A stretch of 64,000 bases of DNA. Source: Nitriliruptoraceae bacterium (lineage in GTDB: Bacteria; Actinomycetota; Nitriliruptoria; Nitriliruptorales; Nitriliruptoraceae). Position numbers and translations under genes: made by a program. The stretch lies in the NCBI GenBank assembly GCA_018401275.1, contig JAGYKW010000002.1:107940-171939 (forward strand), written 5' to 3'. Positions 62,710 through 64,000 of this stretch are shown one piece after another. Under the pieces are notes generated by a model, which saw only the letters and a program-made list of their open reading frames with translations, did not search any database and was not told where the DNA came from. Numbering within the stretch: the stretch's first letter is position 1; every line of letters starts with the position of its first letter.

Positions 62710-63978
62710 ATGTTCGTCATCCGGGACTACGTGGACTCCGATCTGACGGGCGCGGTCCATCTGCTCGAGTCGCTGCAGCGCGACCCGCTCACGGTCCAGA
62801 TCGACCTCTCGCAGTTCATCGTGGACGTGAGCGAGCAGGCGCCGACCATGGTCGCCATCGCGCAGGACACGGTCGTGGGGCTGCTGACCGCTCGCACGTT
62901 CGGGACGACCGCCTGGATCCTCACGCTCGCCGTGTCGGACTCGTGGCGTCAGCAGGGGGTGGGCACCGGACTGATCGAGCGTCTGGAGCGGCGTCTCGCG
63001 CAGGACGGGGTGCGCCGCATCTCCGCCGTGCTCGCGCCGGGTCAGATCGGACATCAGTCGTTGCTCAACGTCGGCTTCGAGCAGTCCGAGGGGCTGGTCC
63101 GGCTCGACAAGCGGTCGTCGCTCGAGCCCGGTGAGTTCGAGGTCATCAGCGCGTTCGGTGGCGAGCTGCTGCCGGAGGGCCTGTGGGACCTGGCCGCGGG
63201 GATGTCGCGCGAGAAGGAGCTGATCGACTCGCGCATCGTCCGGCCGCTCGCCGCGCCATCGCTCGCGCGCCGCATCGGGCTGCGGGCCCCGGCGACCGCA
63301 TTGCTCTTCGGTCCTCCGGGGACGGGCAAGACGACGTTCGCGCGCGCGATCGCGAGCCGGCTGCGCTGGCCGTTCATCGAGCTGCTGCCGTCGAAGATGT
63401 CGGCTGCGGACCGTTCGCTCGCGAACGAGCTGCGCAACGCGTTCCAGGAGATCGGGGTGCTCGAGAACGTCGTGCTGTTCATCGACGAGTTCGACGAGCT
63501 GGTCCCTGCACGTGACGAGCGGCCCGCGTCGGCCACCGTCGTCAACGAGCTGCTCAAGTCGATCCCCGAGTTCCGTCAGCGTCCGGGCCGACTGCTGGTG
63601 TGCGCGACGAACTTCGTCGACGCCATCGACCCTGCGGTGCTGCGTCCGGGTCGCTTCGACCTGCTCATCGGGATCGGTCCGCCCGACCACGAGGCGCTCA
63701 CCGCCCTGTGGGCGCAGGCGATCTCGTCGCTCGACGTCGAGGACGACATCGATCCGGCGCTGCTCGCCCAGCGCTCACGCGGGTTCACCCCGGGCGACAT
63801 CGACCTCGCTGCGCAGCGGGCCGCCGCCATGGTGTTCGCGCGCTCCCGTTCCGGTGAGGGCGCGGAGCGCGTCAGGCTCGTCGACCTCGAGGAAGCGCTC
63901 GAGCGCACTCGGCCCTCGATCAGTGTCGAGATGCAGCAGGGGTTCGACGTCCATCTCGACGAGTACCAGCGCGTCTGA
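62710..63978 (+). CDS. GNAT N-acetyltransferase fused to an AAA+ ATPase
   Basis: 422 aa. Residues 1-135 are a GNAT domain: FVIRDYVDSDLTGAVHLLES, ILTLAVSDSWRQQGVGTGLI with the acetyl-CoA loop RQQGVGTG (80-87), GQIGHQSLLNVGFEQSEGLV. Residues ~165-405 are a CDC48/FtsH-like AAA+ module: Walker A GPPGTGKT (201-208), Walker B VVLFIDEFDE (254-263), sensor-1 CATN (Asn301), box RPGRFD (312-317), sensor-2 region GFTPGDIDLAAQRAA. There is no protease domain. ATG 62710 was chosen (GGGGAG upstream; homology begins at once); GTG 62671 is possible. I know of no characterised protein with this order; it may remodel the proteins it acetylates. Confidence 0.85.
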   Translation: MFVIRDYVDSDLTGAVHLLESLQRDPLTVQIDLSQFIVDVSEQAPTMVAIAQDTVVGLLTARTFGTTAWILTLAVSDSWRQQGVGTGLIERLERRLAQDGVRRISAVLAPGQIGHQSLLNVGFEQSEGLVRLDKRSSLEPGEFEVISAFGGELLPEGLWDLAAGMSREKELIDSRIVRPLAAPSLARRIGLRAPATALLFGPPGTGKTTFARAIASRLRWPFIELLPSKMSAADRSLANELRNAFQEIGVLENVVLFIDEFDELVPARDERPASATVVNELLKSIPEFRQRPGRLLVCATNFVDAIDPAVLRPGRFDLLIGIGPPDHEALTALWAQAISSLDVEDDIDPALLAQRSRGFTPGDIDLAAQRAAAMVFARSRSGEGAERVRLVDLEEALERTRPSISVEMQQGFDVHLDEYQRV

Positions 63979-64000
63979 GCCTCGCGGGTCGCGCACGGTC

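Overview
The window is very GC-rich bacterial DNA with actinobacterial character: many GTG starts, ATGA/GTGA gene overlaps, and marker families such as UPF0182, the DUF2342 zinc-metalloprotease family, an extracytoplasmic PDZ/S16 protease, DUF3006 and several TetR regulators. Many start codons have a TANNNT -10 box only 6-8 nt upstream, as in leaderless actinobacterial transcripts. A deep-branching actinobacterium (for example a Nitriliruptoria/Egibacteria-like lineage) is my inference; there is no rRNA gene here to settle it.

Layout. 0-3 kb: small membrane proteins, a DUF1801 protein, a DUF5615-type toxin-antitoxin pair and a heliorhodopsin. 3-10 kb: a frameshifted membrane-anchored beta-propeller, a 188-bp truncated copy of the start of a DUF255 gene, a TetR regulator divergent from a tight DUF418 / 57-aa / fasciclin operon, and the full-length DUF255 gene. 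10-20 kb: alpha/beta hydrolase, a degenerate Fic-like protein, a HAD phosphatase, a DUF2342 protein, an SDR, a PDZ/S16 protease and UPF0182. 20-29 kb: initiator tRNA, a double-TetR protein, TetR plus aldehyde dehydrogenase plus acetyltransferase, O-acetylhomoserine sulfhydrylase, threonine aldolase and RmuC. 29.8-37 kb: a hydroxyproline catabolic operon with a divergent TetR. 37-43.5 kb: oxidoreductases, a phosphatase, an MFS exporter and a trans-3-hydroxyproline dehydratase-like gene. 43-50 kb: a membrane protein, a secreted metallo-beta-lactamase-fold lipoprotein with DUF3006, a two-component system, a RecB-type nuclease and YaaA. 50-58 kb: PrfC, a wrecked MFS gene and an osmoprotectant ABC system. 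58-64 kb: PurU, SDR, carbonic anhydrase, an acyl-CoA dehydrogenase, tRNA-Gly, an aquaporin and a GNAT-AAA+ fusion.

How genes work together. The minus-strand operon at 36.2-29.8 kb encodes every step from trans-4-hydroxy-L-proline to 2-oxoglutarate: 2-epimerase, FAD/Fe-S dehydrogenase, deaminase and semialdehyde dehydrogenase. The second proline-racemase homologue at 42.4 kb probably handles 3-hydroxyproline. Two permeases, an ATPase and a convergent binding protein form one osmoprotectant importer.

Two window-wide patterns affect reading. About a dozen genes are broken by single-base frame changes, often at C or G runs, while the downstream protein stays well conserved; this looks more like uncorrected sequencing indels than decay, though true pseudogenes are possible. 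Second, 11-18-bp tandem repeats are common, both inside genes (usually in frame) and at gene junctions. The most notable genes are the heliorhodopsin, the GNAT-AAA+ fusion, the degenerate Fic protein and the two-TetR protein.
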